Source: an uncultured Ruminococcus sp. (lineage in GTDB: Bacteria > Bacillota > Clostridia > Oscillospirales > Ruminococcaceae). From it: a stretch of 64,000 nucleotides of DNA. Below are positions 1 through 8,978 of the stretch, one piece after another. The stretch's first letter is position 1; each line of letters begins with the position of its first letter. The DNA is taken from contig CACZFN010000002.1 of the NCBI GenBank assembly GCA_902780505.1, forward strand, positions 62,001 to 126,000, given 5' to 3'. The notes under the pieces were generated by a model. That model was not told the origin of the DNA, did not search any database, and worked only from the letters and a program-made list of their open reading frames with translations. The position numbers were made by a program, and so were the translations under genes.

Positions 1-486
1 TGCCAGCGTTCGGACGCTTTCTCTGTCTAATCTTTCATATTCCTTATAAAGTCTGAGATCCCTGACCTTTTCCATATCCCGGAACCTTACCGACACATAA
101 ACTGTGCCGACAGGCTTTTCATCGCTTCCGCCCGATGGGCCTGCGATACCTGTTATACCGACAGAAGCATCGGTACCCATAAGCTCCATAACGCCCTGTG
201 ACATCTGTGATGCCACCTGCGGGGAATACACGGAAAACTCACTTAATGTCTGTGCCTTAACGCCGAGCACCCTTTGCTTTATCTCCTCACTATACGAGCA
301 GACACCGCCCTTATATATTTCAGATGCCCCGGAAACCGCCGTAATACGCTCACTGAGCATTCCTCCGGTACAGCTTTCAGCCACAGACAAGGTCAGACCT
401 TTTCCTTTCATATATTTTACTACACGTTGTGTTACCATGTCAAGGGTTTTTGTTACCACTTTGTAAGGCTTAGCAAATTCGCACAT
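1..486 (-). CDS. pncC: PncC/CinA C-terminal-type nicotinamide-nucleotide amidohydrolase (3' end cut by window)
   Basis: The first 162 codons are visible; the 3' end runs off the left edge. The protein begins MCEFAKPYK and carries the family signatures SVAESCTGG near residue 35 and GITGIAGPSGG near residue 110. Enzymes of this family deamidate nicotinamide mononucleotide to nicotinate mononucleotide in pyridine-nucleotide salvage. The N-terminal MoaB-like half of full-length CinA is absent, so this is the stand-alone form, which is normally about 160 residues; little is therefore missing. The ATG at 486 follows an AAGGAG ribosome site. Family assignment is secure; the physiological role is inferred from the family. 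Confidence 0.9.
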   Translation of the reverse strand, partial: MCEFAKPYKVVTKTLDMVTQRVVKYMKGKGLTLSVAESCTGGMLSERITAVSGASEIYKGGVCSYSEEIKQRVLGVKAQTLSEFSVYSPQVASQMSQGVMELMGTDASVGITGIAGPSGGSDEKPVGTVYVSVRFRDMEKVRDLRLYKEYERLDRESVRTLA

Positions 487-827
487 TATTTTCCGCTCCT
501 TTCAAGCAATTTTGCACATATATTTCAATACATTTTTGTACGTTTTATTAACTCGACATTTTTCTCAAACAATTATTTTGACAAAAATCAACCACCCGAT
601 TTACAAAACCGTTACGGCTGTAAATGGTTTGTATTCATATTTTATTTACTTATCAAGCGCCTGCATCCGGCTCTGTATTTCACACAAAAGCCCGATATAA
701 TCGGGCTTTTGTTTCATATTATCGCATACAGACATCAGTACGTTTTTTTACTCTTTGCCGTTTTTGCTGTTTAAATTCGGTTACATTTTTTACCGCTTTG
801 TAACTTTTGAAAGCCTCGTCAGGTCAT
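487..827. other. intergenic region between thiI and pncC
   Basis: This 341-bp AT-rich gap holds the thiI terminator at 684-712 and, next to pncC, its ribosome site. No clear promoter could be fixed for pncC and no convincing small gene was seen. The plus-strand open frames that cross it have no ribosome site and unlikely composition. Confidence 0.5.
684..712 (-). terminator. Rho-independent terminator after thiI
   Basis: A perfect 13-bp stem with a 3-nt loop (arms 684-696 and 700-712, core AAAAGCCCGAT) lies about 115 nt beyond the thiI stop. On the minus strand the stem ends in CTTTTGTG. Confidence 0.8.
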
Positions 828-2003
828 TCAGTCAGCATTGATATAGTATGTTCTTGTGTCGTTTACGGCAGTTTCAACAAGCGGAGCAAAATCAAAACGC
901 TGCTGTTCTTTTTCAACGTCTTTAAGAGTCGGGCGCGTCTTAGGGTGTTTAGGGGTAAAAACCGTACAGCAGTCTTCATACGGCTCGATAGATGTTTCAA
1001 ACGTATCTATCTTACGTGATATCTCAACTATCTCGCTCTTATCCATACCTATACACGGTCTGAAAACAGGCAGGGTGCTGACGGCATCTGTACAAACCAT
1101 AGCATACATAGTCTGGCTTGCCACCTGACCTAAGCTTTCACCTGTAACAAGGCACTGGATATCCTCCTTTTCAGCGATCTTTACAGCGATCTCCATCATA
1201 AGGCGGCGCATGATGATAGTGAAAAACTCCTCCTTGCAGTTATCCCTTATAGCCTCCTGTATCTTTGTAAAGGGCACACAGTGGAATTTGATATCCCCGC
1301 AGTACCCCGCCATGATCTGTGCAAGGCGCTCAACTTTCAGCCTTGCACGCTCTGATGTATACGGCGGCGCTTCAAAATGTACAGCCTGTATCTGTGCACC
1401 GCGCTTAGCAATCATACAGCCGGCAACGGGCGAATCTATCCCGCCCGAAAGCAGAAGCAGCGCTCTTCCGCTTGTACCTATCGGGATCCCGCCTGCCCCA
1501 TCAAGTGCTTTAGCATGGACAAACGCATTAGTTTCCCTTATCTCAACAGTAACTGTCACATCAGGATCATGCACATCAACACTCAGGTGCGGGTATCTTT
1601 CAAGTATAACGTGTCCCATTTCCCTGCATATCTCAGGAGATTTCAGGGCAAAGTGCTTATCCGAGCGCTTTGCAAACACCTTGAAAGTCTTTGCATTTTC
1701 AAGGCTTTCGTCAAAATAATCTGTTGTTTCCTTTGACAGCACGGCGTCCATTGACTTTTCTATCTTTTTTGCGCGGCACAGCTTTGCAATGCCGTAAACT
1801 TTCCGGAGCCTGTCCACAAGTTCATCCATATCCACATCATCTACAGGTTCAATATAAAGCGTTGACTGTGAACGGCTGTATTCTATCTTGCCCATATCCC
1901 TGAGTCTGTGCTTGATATTTTTCACCATTACAGCCTCAAATGTATTCTTGTTAAGCCCCTTCAGAGCGATTTCGCCGTATTTGCAAAGTACGATCTCTTT
2001 CAT
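828..2003 (-). CDS. thiI: ThiI, tRNA 4-thiouridine synthetase
   Basis: This 391-residue protein has an N-terminal ferredoxin-like/THUMP part (about residues 1-165) that binds tRNA and an adenylating PP-loop domain with the P-loop SGGIDS at 186-191. ThiI activates U8 of tRNA for thiolation and can also support thiamine thiazole synthesis. The C-terminal rhodanese domain of the E. coli protein is absent; the length matches the shorter Bacillus form, which takes sulfur directly from a dedicated cysteine desulfurase. Such a desulfurase is encoded 61 nt upstream on the same strand, which supports an operon and a direct sulfur relay. The start is the ATG after a GGAAAGGA-type purine run. Confidence 0.95.
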   Translation of the reverse strand: MKEIVLCKYGEIALKGLNKNTFEAVMVKNIKHRLRDMGKIEYSRSQSTLYIEPVDDVDMDELVDRLRKVYGIAKLCRAKKIEKSMDAVLSKETTDYFDESLENAKTFKVFAKRSDKHFALKSPEICREMGHVILERYPHLSVDVHDPDVTVTVEIRETNAFVHAKALDGAGGIPIGTSGRALLLLSGGIDSPVAGCMIAKRGAQIQAVHFEAPPYTSERARLKVERLAQIMAGYCGDIKFHCVPFTKIQEAIRDNCKEEFFTIIMRRLMMEIAVKIAEKEDIQCLVTGESLGQVASQTMYAMVCTDAVSTLPVFRPCIGMDKSEIVEISRKIDTFETSIEPYEDCCTVFTPKHPKTRPTLKDVEKEQQRFDFAPLVETAVNDTRTYYINAD

Positions 2004-2064
2004 ATTCCTTTTCCTTTCCCGTCATTTTTCGACTTATTATATATTATATATAGTATAAAACAAA

Positions 2065-3195
2065 CTATCGAATTTTTGCAAGCGTTTTCTGCCCGTCAAG
2101 AAGTGCCTGACAGAAGGCATCTATATCCTCTGCGGTATTATCAGCACAGAGGGATACACGAACAGTGCTGTCAAGGTATTTGTCAGGTATCCTGAACTGT
2201 GACAGAACACCGCTTTTCTTGCCCTTTGAACAGGCCGAACCGCTTGAAACATATATTCCTCGGCTTTCAAGGTAGTGCAGCATGGTTTCTGACTTTATCC
2301 TGCCGACTGACACACTGATAACATACGGTGAGCAGTCGTCGCCCGAATTAATGCTGATCTCCTCCTTTCCGGAAAGGTTGTTCACAAGCCTTTCTTTAAG
2401 CATGGATACAGTTTCATATCTTTTCATTATCGTCGGCTCAAGCTCAGCCGTGGAAGCAGCAAAAGCATTTATATAAGGGATATTTTCCGTACCCGAACGA
2501 AAGCCGCCTTCCTGTCCCCCGCCATACACAAGCGGAAGAAGCCTTACACCGCTTTTCACATACAAAGCCCCCACCCCTTTCGGTGCATGAAGCTTGTGCC
2601 CGCTGACAGAGATACAATCCGCACCGAGGTCTTTCGCCTTGAATTTAAGCTTCATAAAGCTCTGAACGCAGTCACAGTGGCAGATCGTATCGGGGTTTTT
2701 GCGCTTTACTGCTTTAAATATCCTCTCTACAGGCAGGATATAGCCGGTTTCGTTATTTACGTGCATACAGCTGACAAGCAAGGTATTTGCATCAACATTT
2801 TGTGCTATCATTTCAGGTGTTATCTTACCGTTATCATCCGGTGACACCCGAACGACATCAAACCCGCGTTTTTCAAGTTCGTTTACCGGTTCGGCGACCG
2901 ATGGGTGCTCGACTGTTGTGGTGATTATCCTGTTTCGGCGCCTGCCATGTGCCTGTGCCGCCCCGAAGATCACAGTATTGCTGCTTTCTGTTGCACAAGA
3001 GGTAAAAAAGACCTCCTTATCCTTAACGCCGAGTGCTGCGGCAAGCTTTTCACGGGCAGCACGCAGCAGTTTTTCAGCTTCAAGCCCCACGCCATGCAGC
3101 GACGAGGGATTGCCGAAGACCTCAAGCCCCCTGTTTACAGCATTTTTTGCAGCATCACTCACCGCAGTTGTTGCGGCATTGTCAAGATATATCAT
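2065..3195 (-). CDS. NifS/IscS-family cysteine desulfurase (probable sulfur donor for ThiI)
   Basis: This 376-residue PLP enzyme starts MIYLDNAATT, typical of class I desulfurases. The PLP lysine is K201 in SGHKLHAPKG and the catalytic cysteine is C322 in SSGSACSKG. It removes sulfur from L-cysteine as an enzyme-bound persulfide. Linkage to a rhodanese-less thiI resembles the Bacillus NifZ-ThiI pair, so tRNA thiolation is the most likely use; a general Fe-S role cannot be excluded, but no iscU/sufU is in the window. The reading frame extends 35 codons upstream, but the ATG at 3195 has a GGAG site and starts exactly at the conserved N-terminus. Confidence 0.93.
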   Translation of the reverse strand: MIYLDNAATTAVSDAAKNAVNRGLEVFGNPSSLHGVGLEAEKLLRAAREKLAAALGVKDKEVFFTSCATESSNTVIFGAAQAHGRRRNRIITTTVEHPSVAEPVNELEKRGFDVVRVSPDDNGKITPEMIAQNVDANTLLVSCMHVNNETGYILPVERIFKAVKRKNPDTICHCDCVQSFMKLKFKAKDLGADCISVSGHKLHAPKGVGALYVKSGVRLLPLVYGGGQEGGFRSGTENIPYINAFAASTAELEPTIMKRYETVSMLKERLVNNLSGKEEISINSGDDCSPYVISVSVGRIKSETMLHYLESRGIYVSSGSACSKGKKSGVLSQFRIPDKYLDSTVRVSLCADNTAEDIDAFCQALLDGQKTLAKIR

Positions 3196-3308
3196 ACGCT
3201 TCACTCCGATTATCAAAAATAGCTCGGGCAATGCCACACAAAGATCTATACGCAAGCAGATCACGCAAAAAGCCCCCGGGCGGTCTTTGTATGGTGTCAC
3301 CTTTATAC

Positions 3309-3337
3309 ATTATAACACATATTTATGAATTTTTCAA
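3309..3337 (-). promoter_or_regulatory. sigma-A-type promoter of the desulfurase-thiI operon
   Basis: On the minus strand, TTGAAA (3332-3337) and TATAAT (3309-3314) are separated by 17 nt, about 110 nt before the start codon. Confidence 0.7.
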
Positions 3338-3439
3338 CGCGGCGAATTTTTGCACATTTTGTGGAAATAATAGACTTCGAGAGAACTTTTATGTACAGCA
3401 AATATAACTGCACATAATTTTTTACAAAGGAGAATCAAA

Positions 3440-4771
3440 ATGGATATATCAAAAAGAACGCTTGTGAAAACAGTATCTTTAAGTCTTGCCGCCATTATCA
3501 CGCTCGGGGTGAAATCAGGGATATACTACTCCCGCACCGCTGCCGCAGAGCAAGCGCTGAATTACAGCTATTACCGCGCGATCGAAGACCTTTCACAAAG
3601 TGCCGACAGCATTAGCACCACCCTTGAAAAGGAACTTTACGCAGGTTCGCCGACTATGTATTCAAAGCTTTCGGCACAGCTTTTAAATCAGGCATCAAGC
3701 GCCAAGGCAAGCCTTTCGCAATTGCCGATAGAAAAATTAGGGCTTGAAAACACATACAAGTTCTTATCGCAGGTCGGGGATTTTTCTCAGGCAATGGGCG
3801 CCAAACTTGCCCGCGGCGAGGAACTTTCCGATAAAGAGTACAAAAATTTACAGAGTTTATTTGAATATTCCTCCTCACTCCGCGATGCCATGTGGGAACT
3901 TGAAGGCAAGGCACAGCGGGGTGATCTGACACTCTACTCCTCTGACAATGAAAGCCTTGAAAAGCTTGGTGACGCCAATGGCTTCAAGGACTTTGAAAAC
4001 AGCTTTGACAACTACCCTAAGCTTATATACGACGGTCCTTTTTCCGACAACATAATGGAAAAAGAACCGCTTATGCTAAAAGGCAAGGCGGAGGTTTCGC
4101 AGGATAAGGCTCTTGAAAAATGCATACTCACCCTCGGAATATCGACCAAAGATGTCCCGAATATATCAGAGGAGTACGGAAAAATGCCCTCATACCGTTT
4201 TTATGATGATAACGGGTATCTGGACTGTGCTGTTACAAAGCAGGGCGGTATAGTTTCATATTTTCTTAAAAACAAGCGTGTAAACTATTGTGATATCACA
4301 AACGAAGAAGCGCTTTCCTACGCCGAGGATTATCTTGAAAGCATCGGCATAACAGATATGGAATCGACCTATTATGAGGTATACGACAACGTATGCACGA
4401 TAAATTTTGCGTACCTTGACGGCAAGGTGCTTATGTACACCGACCTTATCAAAGTCCAGGTGAGCATGGCAGACGGCGAAATTGTCGGGTATGATGCAAG
4501 GGGTTATATTGTCAATCACCGCAAGCGCACGCTTCCGGGCGGCGTTATCTCCGCAAAACGTGCAAGTGAGGAGGTCAGCCCTGTACTTGAAATAAAAGGC
4601 ACACGCCTTTGCTATATCCCGACTGACGGCAAAAATGAGGTGCTGTGCCACGAGTTTTCCTGCGTTTCCCGGTCGGGCAGGGAGGTACTTGTTTATATAA
4701 ACGCATTAACTGCGCATGAAGAAAACATTCTGATGCTGACCACAACGGAAAGCGGCACTCTCACAGTATAA
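3440..4771 (+). CDS. ypeB: YpeB-like spore germination protein
   Basis: This 443-residue protein has one N-terminal membrane segment (about residues 8-28), a helical region with the YYRAIEDLSQSADSISTTLEK type sequence of YpeB, and C-terminal PepSY/YpeB repeats (about 220-440). Its length is close to the Bacillus protein (about 450). In Bacillus YpeB stabilises the cortex-lytic enzyme SleB in the spore inner membrane and is made in the forespore. No sleB gene is adjacent here, which is unusual because the two are commonly paired. The start has an AAAGGAG site at 3426-3432. Family assignment is good; the presence of the gene suggests a sporulating lineage. Confidence 0.85.
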   Translation: MDISKRTLVKTVSLSLAAIITLGVKSGIYYSRTAAAEQALNYSYYRAIEDLSQSADSISTTLEKELYAGSPTMYSKLSAQLLNQASSAKASLSQLPIEKLGLENTYKFLSQVGDFSQAMGAKLARGEELSDKEYKNLQSLFEYSSSLRDAMWELEGKAQRGDLTLYSSDNESLEKLGDANGFKDFENSFDNYPKLIYDGPFSDNIMEKEPLMLKGKAEVSQDKALEKCILTLGISTKDVPNISEEYGKMPSYRFYDDNGYLDCAVTKQGGIVSYFLKNKRVNYCDITNEEALSYAEDYLESIGITDMESTYYEVYDNVCTINFAYLDGKVLMYTDLIKVQVSMADGEIVGYDARGYIVNHRKRTLPGGVISAKRASEEVSPVLEIKGTRLCYIPTDGKNEVLCHEFSCVSRSGREVLVYINALTAHEENILMLTTTESGTLTV

Positions 4772-4776
4772 AAAAG

Positions 4777-4805
4777 CCCGAAGCAGAAATACACTCTGCT
4801 TCGGG
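4777..4805. terminator. bidirectional terminator between ypeB and the phosphofructokinase gene
   Basis: A 10-bp perfect stem, CCCGAAGCAG/CTGCTTCGGG, lies between the convergent stop codons. It is followed by AATTTT on the plus strand and preceded by an A-run that serves the minus strand. Confidence 0.85.
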
Positions 4806-4817
4806 GAATTTTACATA

Positions 4818-5897
4818 TCAGTCACCAAACGAAATACCAAGTGCCCTTGCCGCCAGGACCATCTGGTCATCAGTCGGGACAAACTTCGTCTTTCCCGCAA
4901 CGTCTTTGAGCAGGTTTGATCCCACCCTTGATTCTATCATTGCAACAGCCCTGCCGTAATTTTCATCGGAGATCAGCTTTGCGGCATATGTACCGAACTG
5001 TGTTGCAAGTATCCTGTCATAAGCCGATGGGCTTCCGCCCCTGAGCATATGCCCGGGAACGCATACCCTTGTTTCATAGCCTGTCATATTCTGTATATTG
5101 GCGGCTATTCTTGTAGTTGCAGTTGTTATGCCTGCCTCCGCACGCTTTGCGGCACGCTCTTTTTTCTTCATCTTAGCTTCCTTTTTGTCAAACGCGCCCT
5201 CAGCTACCGCAAGGATCGAGAATTTCTTGCCTGCCTCGTTACGCTTGACACAGGTTTCTGCGATCTTTTCGATATCGTAGGGTATCTCGGGCAGTATTAT
5301 GATATCAGCGCCGCCTGCAACGCCTGCATAAAGCGTGAGCCAACCCGCCTTATTGCCCATTATCTCGGCACAGAGTATACGGCCATGCGAATTTGCAGTG
5401 GTGTGGAGTCTGTCTATAACATCAGTTGCCGTTCCAACAGCGGTATGGAAGCCAAAAGTAACGGAAGTGCCCCAGATATCATTATCAATAGTTTTGGGCA
5501 GGCCTATAACATTAAGCCCTTCCTCCGAAAGCAGGTTTGCAGTCTTATGAGTGCCGTTACCGCCGAGTGTGAGAAGGCAGTCAAGCTTCTGCTTTTTATA
5601 TGTAGCCTTCATTTCCTTGACCTTATCCACCTTGTCGTCCTCAACGACTTGCATCATTTTAAACGGGGTACGCTTTGTACCGAAGATAGTGCCGCCTGTT
5701 GTAAGAATACCTGAAAAATCAGCAGGTGACATTTCCCTGCACATATTGTTGATAAGCCCATAGTAACCGTCATTGATACCAATTATCTGCGCATCATCGC
5801 CAAACTGATGGTAAACAGCCTTTGCCACGCCCCTGATAGTTGCATTAAGCCCCGGGCAGTCACCGCCGCTGGTAAGGATACCTATACGTCTTTTCAT
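4818..5897 (-). CDS. pfkA: 6-phosphofructokinase, mixed-signature (group III-like) type
   Basis: This 359-residue enzyme phosphorylates fructose 6-phosphate in glycolysis. The N-terminal phosphate-binding loop is GGDCPGLN (11-18), the nucleotide/metal motif is GGNGT (112-116) and the substrate motif is PKTIDND (134-140). The Gly at the E. coli 104 position suggests ATP use, whereas the Lys of PKTIDND is usual in PPi-dependent enzymes, and Asn replaces the Asp of the usual GGDG. The phosphoryl donor therefore cannot be named with certainty. The frame opens at a TTG (5906), but the ATG at 5897 lies 10 nt after AAAGGA and is preferred. It follows the upstream gene by 5 nt and is probably co-transcribed with it. 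Confidence 0.9.
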   Translation of the reverse strand: MKRRIGILTSGGDCPGLNATIRGVAKAVYHQFGDDAQIIGINDGYYGLINNMCREMSPADFSGILTTGGTIFGTKRTPFKMMQVVEDDKVDKVKEMKATYKKQKLDCLLTLGGNGTHKTANLLSEEGLNVIGLPKTIDNDIWGTSVTFGFHTAVGTATDVIDRLHTTANSHGRILCAEIMGNKAGWLTLYAGVAGGADIIILPEIPYDIEKIAETCVKRNEAGKKFSILAVAEGAFDKKEAKMKKKERAAKRAEAGITTATTRIAANIQNMTGYETRVCVPGHMLRGGSPSAYDRILATQFGTYAAKLISDENYGRAVAMIESRVGSNLLKDVAGKTKFVPTDDQMVLAARALGISFGD

Positions 5898-5902
5898 TTT
5901 TA

Positions 5903-6532
5903 TCAAGTCCTTTCGGTTAAATTATATTTTTTGTCATATATTACCGCAAGCTCTCCGTCAGTAAGGCTTGTGTAGTATCTCTCATCAGCTGCCGCCGACT
6001 CTTTTAAGGTAAGTGCAAATGGGTTTGCATTTATTATACCGGTGCTTTTAAATTCCTCATAAGAGACAGTTTCACTGCATAATTCGGGCTCAGTCTGAAC
6101 GAGGAGAGCTTTAGTGCTTTTCATAATGCTCTTAGCAAGATGGAGCAGGCGGTCTATGCTGTCTTTTTTATAGCGTATACCAAAGCCTTCGTTCATCAAT
6201 ACCTCATTTTCACTAAGTATTATATTAAAGTAATACTCCCCTTCTGTCGTGTCATTATTCATTATAAACACTCTTGCACCTGAAAAGCCGTCAAGAGCAA
6301 ACACCGCTTGTTTATAGTCATTTGAGCAGTCCTCATCATAGCCGAGCTCAAAATTATCAATAAGCTTTTGGCTATTGATAGCGGCTATTTCTGAAAGGGG
6401 CAGTGAGCTGTCCTCAAAACAGCCGCCCTTAAACTCAGCTCCGGCCGCAATGAGTGCATCATAAAATCCCGCCGGACCGGTCGTGAGCTCATTTCTTTTA
6501 TACGTAAAAACAAGACTGTAATATGTACTCAT
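5903..6532 (-). CDS. uncharacterised protein co-transcribed with the phosphofructokinase
   Basis: This 209-residue protein has no signal peptide or membrane segment and no motif I recognise. It is acidic, of mixed alpha/beta composition, and begins MSTYYSLVFTYKRNEL. It ends 5 nt before the pfkA start, so the two are almost certainly on one message. A weak AAGGTG site precedes the ATG at 6532. A cytosolic role linked to glycolysis is possible from context alone; no function is claimed. Confidence 0.75.
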   Translation of the reverse strand: MSTYYSLVFTYKRNELTTGPAGFYDALIAAGAEFKGGCFEDSSLPLSEIAAINSQKLIDNFELGYDEDCSNDYKQAVFALDGFSGARVFIMNNDTTEGEYYFNIILSENEVLMNEGFGIRYKKDSIDRLLHLAKSIMKSTKALLVQTEPELCSETVSYEEFKSTGIINANPFALTLKESAAADERYYTSLTDGELAVIYDKKYNLTERT

Positions 6533-6556
6533 TTTTCTGCACCTTATTAAACAGCA

Positions 6557-6586
6557 GGAGGCAGGAGTATTATTCCTCCTACCTCC
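6557..6586 (-). terminator. hairpin after the chemotaxis receptor gene
   Basis: An 11-bp stem with one mismatch (arms 6557-6567 and 6576-6586, GGAGG-x-AGGAG) lies just beyond the receptor stop codon. The T-run after it on the minus strand is poor, so termination is likely but not certain. Confidence 0.5.
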
Positions 6587-6595
6587 TTTATCAGA

Positions 6596-8830
6596 TCAGT
6601 ATTTATCGTCCTCGTCGTCGAGGTTTATAGTGATATCGTCATCATCAGAGCCAAAGTCCTCGTCATCAGGGTAAACAAACTTTGATGCCGCAGGTGCGGG
6701 ATCAGGCTCGTCGTCGTGGGTATCAGGCTCGTCATCATCGGGGTAGTCAAATTTTGATACTGCTGACGGTGCGGGTTCAGCTTCATCTTCATCAGGGTAA
6801 TCAAACCTGGATACAGTTGATGCGTGCACAGGTGCTTCCATATCGTCATCGTAGTCGTCATAATCAAACCTGCTCTTGGCAGAAGTGTTCTCGCTCACGC
6901 CCGCAGTTTCCGATAGCCTGAATCGGGCTATCATATTTTTAAGTGCAAGTGACTGTCCCGAAAGTTCCTCACTTGCAGATGCGATAGATACAGCAGTCGC
7001 AGTATTGTTTGCAACAACGGCACTGATCTGGTCAACTCCCGTATTGATCTGAACTATAGCCTCTGCCTGTGCTTCGGAAGCGTCGGTGATATTCTTTACA
7101 AGCCCCTGTATATTATCAGAGCCCTCAACTATCTCACCAAGTGACTTAGCCGTTTCCTTAGCGATCTCCGAGCCGCGGTTTACAGCGTTCGTAGAGTTTT
7201 CGATAAGCTGTGAGGTCTGCTTGGCAGCCTCTGCCGAACGTGAAGCAAGCCGCCTTACTTCATCAGCAACAACGCCGAAGCCCTTTGAGCCTTCTCTTGC
7301 CGCTTCAACAGCCGCATTAAGCGCAAGGATATTTGTCTGGAAGGAGATCTCGTCAATTACCTTGATGATCTTTGAGATCTCGTCTGTTGCTTCCGTTATC
7401 TGATCCATAGCGGAAAGCATATTTGTCATATCGTCGTTGCAGTTATTTATAGCTGATGTATTTGCAGAAACGATATTATAAGCATTCTTAGCATCGTCTG
7501 AGTTCTGCCTTATCTGTTTTGATACACCGTTAAGGGTAGCTGAAAGTTCCTCTACCGAACTTGCCTGCCTTGTAGAGCCCTGCGAGAGCACCTGTGCCGA
7601 ATCAGATACAGATGTAGCGCCAGAGTTTACCTGCTCAGCGGCGGTATTGATAGACAAAAACGTTTCCGAAAGCGCTTCAAGTATCTGGTTGAAGGTATCC
7701 TTTATCTTAACGAAATCGCCCTTGAAGTTGCCTTCCATTCTGTGGACGAGGTTGCCCTCGGATATCTGTGTAAGTGCCGCCGTGATAAGCGTGATATACT
7801 GTCTAAGCGAGAAGATAGTTTCTTCAAGCGAGTTTGTAAGAATACCAAGTTCGTCCTTAGAATACCATACATCAACAGGCTCGGTCAGATTACCCTGTGC
7901 AAGCTTTCTGATACGGTCCGTTGTGGTCATGATAGGCTTTGATATATTTCTCGAGAAAAGCCCCGCCACAACAAGTGTACCCACAAACATAAGGATAGCG
8001 ACTATAACGATCAATACATATGTAGAGGTTTCTATCCCCATAAACACATCAGTTGTTGTATAGCACACTATTTTCGCTGATACGCCCTTGACATCATATG
8101 CAGCAAGTATCCTGTTATTCCCGCCTATCTTACAGCTTTCAGCCTCACCCGAAGAAATAGAGCTGTCAACAGCATCCATAAATCCTTCAAAGGAGTCGTC
8201 CGAGGTCACATCATCGCCTTCCTTTATAACAGCATTTGATGATGAAATTATAGACACCTTATCATTGAATACCACTGAGATATCAGTCTTGGATTTCTCT
8301 GAAATATCATTTATATCCTGCTCTATATTATCAAGGCAGGCCACAACTCCTATCCTGTCGTGCCCGTATGAACCGTCCTTGCCTGTACCGCAGACAAAGC
8401 CGATATAATACTCACCGTCGACCTCGACAATATCCGTTGTGATAACATCATTTGCACCGTTATTTGACTGCATTACCGACTTTTCATCAATAACCGCAAG
8501 TGCAAGTTCTTCCGAGCCGTCCCTTGCCACGCCGCCTGAGGTGTACACAGCAACAGACCTGTAAAGCTCGTTATCAAACATCGGCTTTACTATCATAGGT
8601 GTTGTATTGTCGCCGAGTTTTGCTGCGACCTTTGCAACAGCGGTACCATAGCCTTCTATGGTCTTATCCACGCTTCTTGAAACGTCAAACGCCACCGCAG
8701 GCACAAAGCTCTCAACAGCAGTCCTTCCCGACATCTTAACGTATATCATAAAAACAGTAACTATAATAGCACTTGAAACAAGCATTATCGCAAGCATTGA
8801 CAGCATTATCTTAGAACGTATAGATTTCAC
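6596..8830 (-). CDS. methyl-accepting chemotaxis protein with a repetitive acidic C-terminal tail
   Basis: This 744-residue transmembrane receptor has a first membrane segment at about residues 8-30, an extracellular dCache-like sensor of about 220 residues, a second membrane segment (about 270-295), a HAMP domain and a long coiled-coil signalling domain. The signalling hairpin tip carries the conserved [18 protein letters not shown] motif. The last 97 residues or so are very acidic and contain four copies of [SK/SR]F[D/V]Y(PD) at about 653, 674, 692 and 716. The GTG at 8830 is preferred because it lies 8 nt after CGGAGG; the longer frame upstream lacks a site and would put about 54 residues before the membrane anchor. 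No other chemotaxis genes are in the window. The ligand is unknown. Confidence 0.9.
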   Translation of the reverse strand: MKSIRSKIMLSMLAIMLVSSAIIVTVFMIYVKMSGRTAVESFVPAVAFDVSRSVDKTIEGYGTAVAKVAAKLGDNTTPMIVKPMFDNELYRSVAVYTSGGVARDGSEELALAVIDEKSVMQSNNGANDVITTDIVEVDGEYYIGFVCGTGKDGSYGHDRIGVVACLDNIEQDINDISEKSKTDISVVFNDKVSIISSSNAVIKEGDDVTSDDSFEGFMDAVDSSISSGEAESCKIGGNNRILAAYDVKGVSAKIVCYTTTDVFMGIETSTYVLIVIVAILMFVGTLVVAGLFSRNISKPIMTTTDRIRKLAQGNLTEPVDVWYSKDELGILTNSLEETIFSLRQYITLITAALTQISEGNLVHRMEGNFKGDFVKIKDTFNQILEALSETFLSINTAAEQVNSGATSVSDSAQVLSQGSTRQASSVEELSATLNGVSKQIRQNSDDAKNAYNIVSANTSAINNCNDDMTNMLSAMDQITEATDEISKIIKVIDEISFQTNILALNAAVEAAREGSKGFGVVADEVRRLASRSAEAAKQTSQLIENSTNAVNRGSEIAKETAKSLGEIVEGSDNIQGLVKNITDASEAQAEAIVQINTGVDQISAVVANNTATAVSIASASEELSGQSLALKNMIARFRLSETAGVSENTSAKSRFDYDDYDDDMEAPVHASTVSRFDYPDEDEAEPAPSAVSKFDYPDDDEPDTHDDEPDPAPAASKFVYPDDEDFGSDDDDITINLDDEDDKY

Positions 8831-8867
8831 TTTATATACCTCCGAGCAAAGATATTTATTCTTATAC

Positions 8868-8896
8868 ATTATATCACATTTGCACAAATATTTCAA
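8868..8896 (-). promoter_or_regulatory. promoter of the chemotaxis receptor gene
   Basis: On the minus strand, TTGAAA (8891-8896) and TATAAT (8868-8873) have a 17-nt spacer, 37 nt upstream of the chosen GTG start. This supports that start over the longer frame, because the promoter lies inside the longer frame. Confidence 0.8.
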
Positions 8897-8978
8897 GCCC
8901 CCTTTCTTTATTTTCTTGTAATTGCACAAAGCACACCTGAATATAATGTATAATATAACGAAAAAGCGAGGGATATAT

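Noticed and set aside
274-774. Plus-strand open frames of 166 and 62 codons over pncC and its upstream gap
   Set aside because: No ribosome site, composition typical of an antisense or AT-rich gap frame, and overlap with the conserved pncC gene.
6625-6867. Met/Thr-rich 80-codon frame in the receptor tail region
   Set aside because: It is an alternative frame of the repetitive GAT/GAC-rich tail and has no ribosome site.
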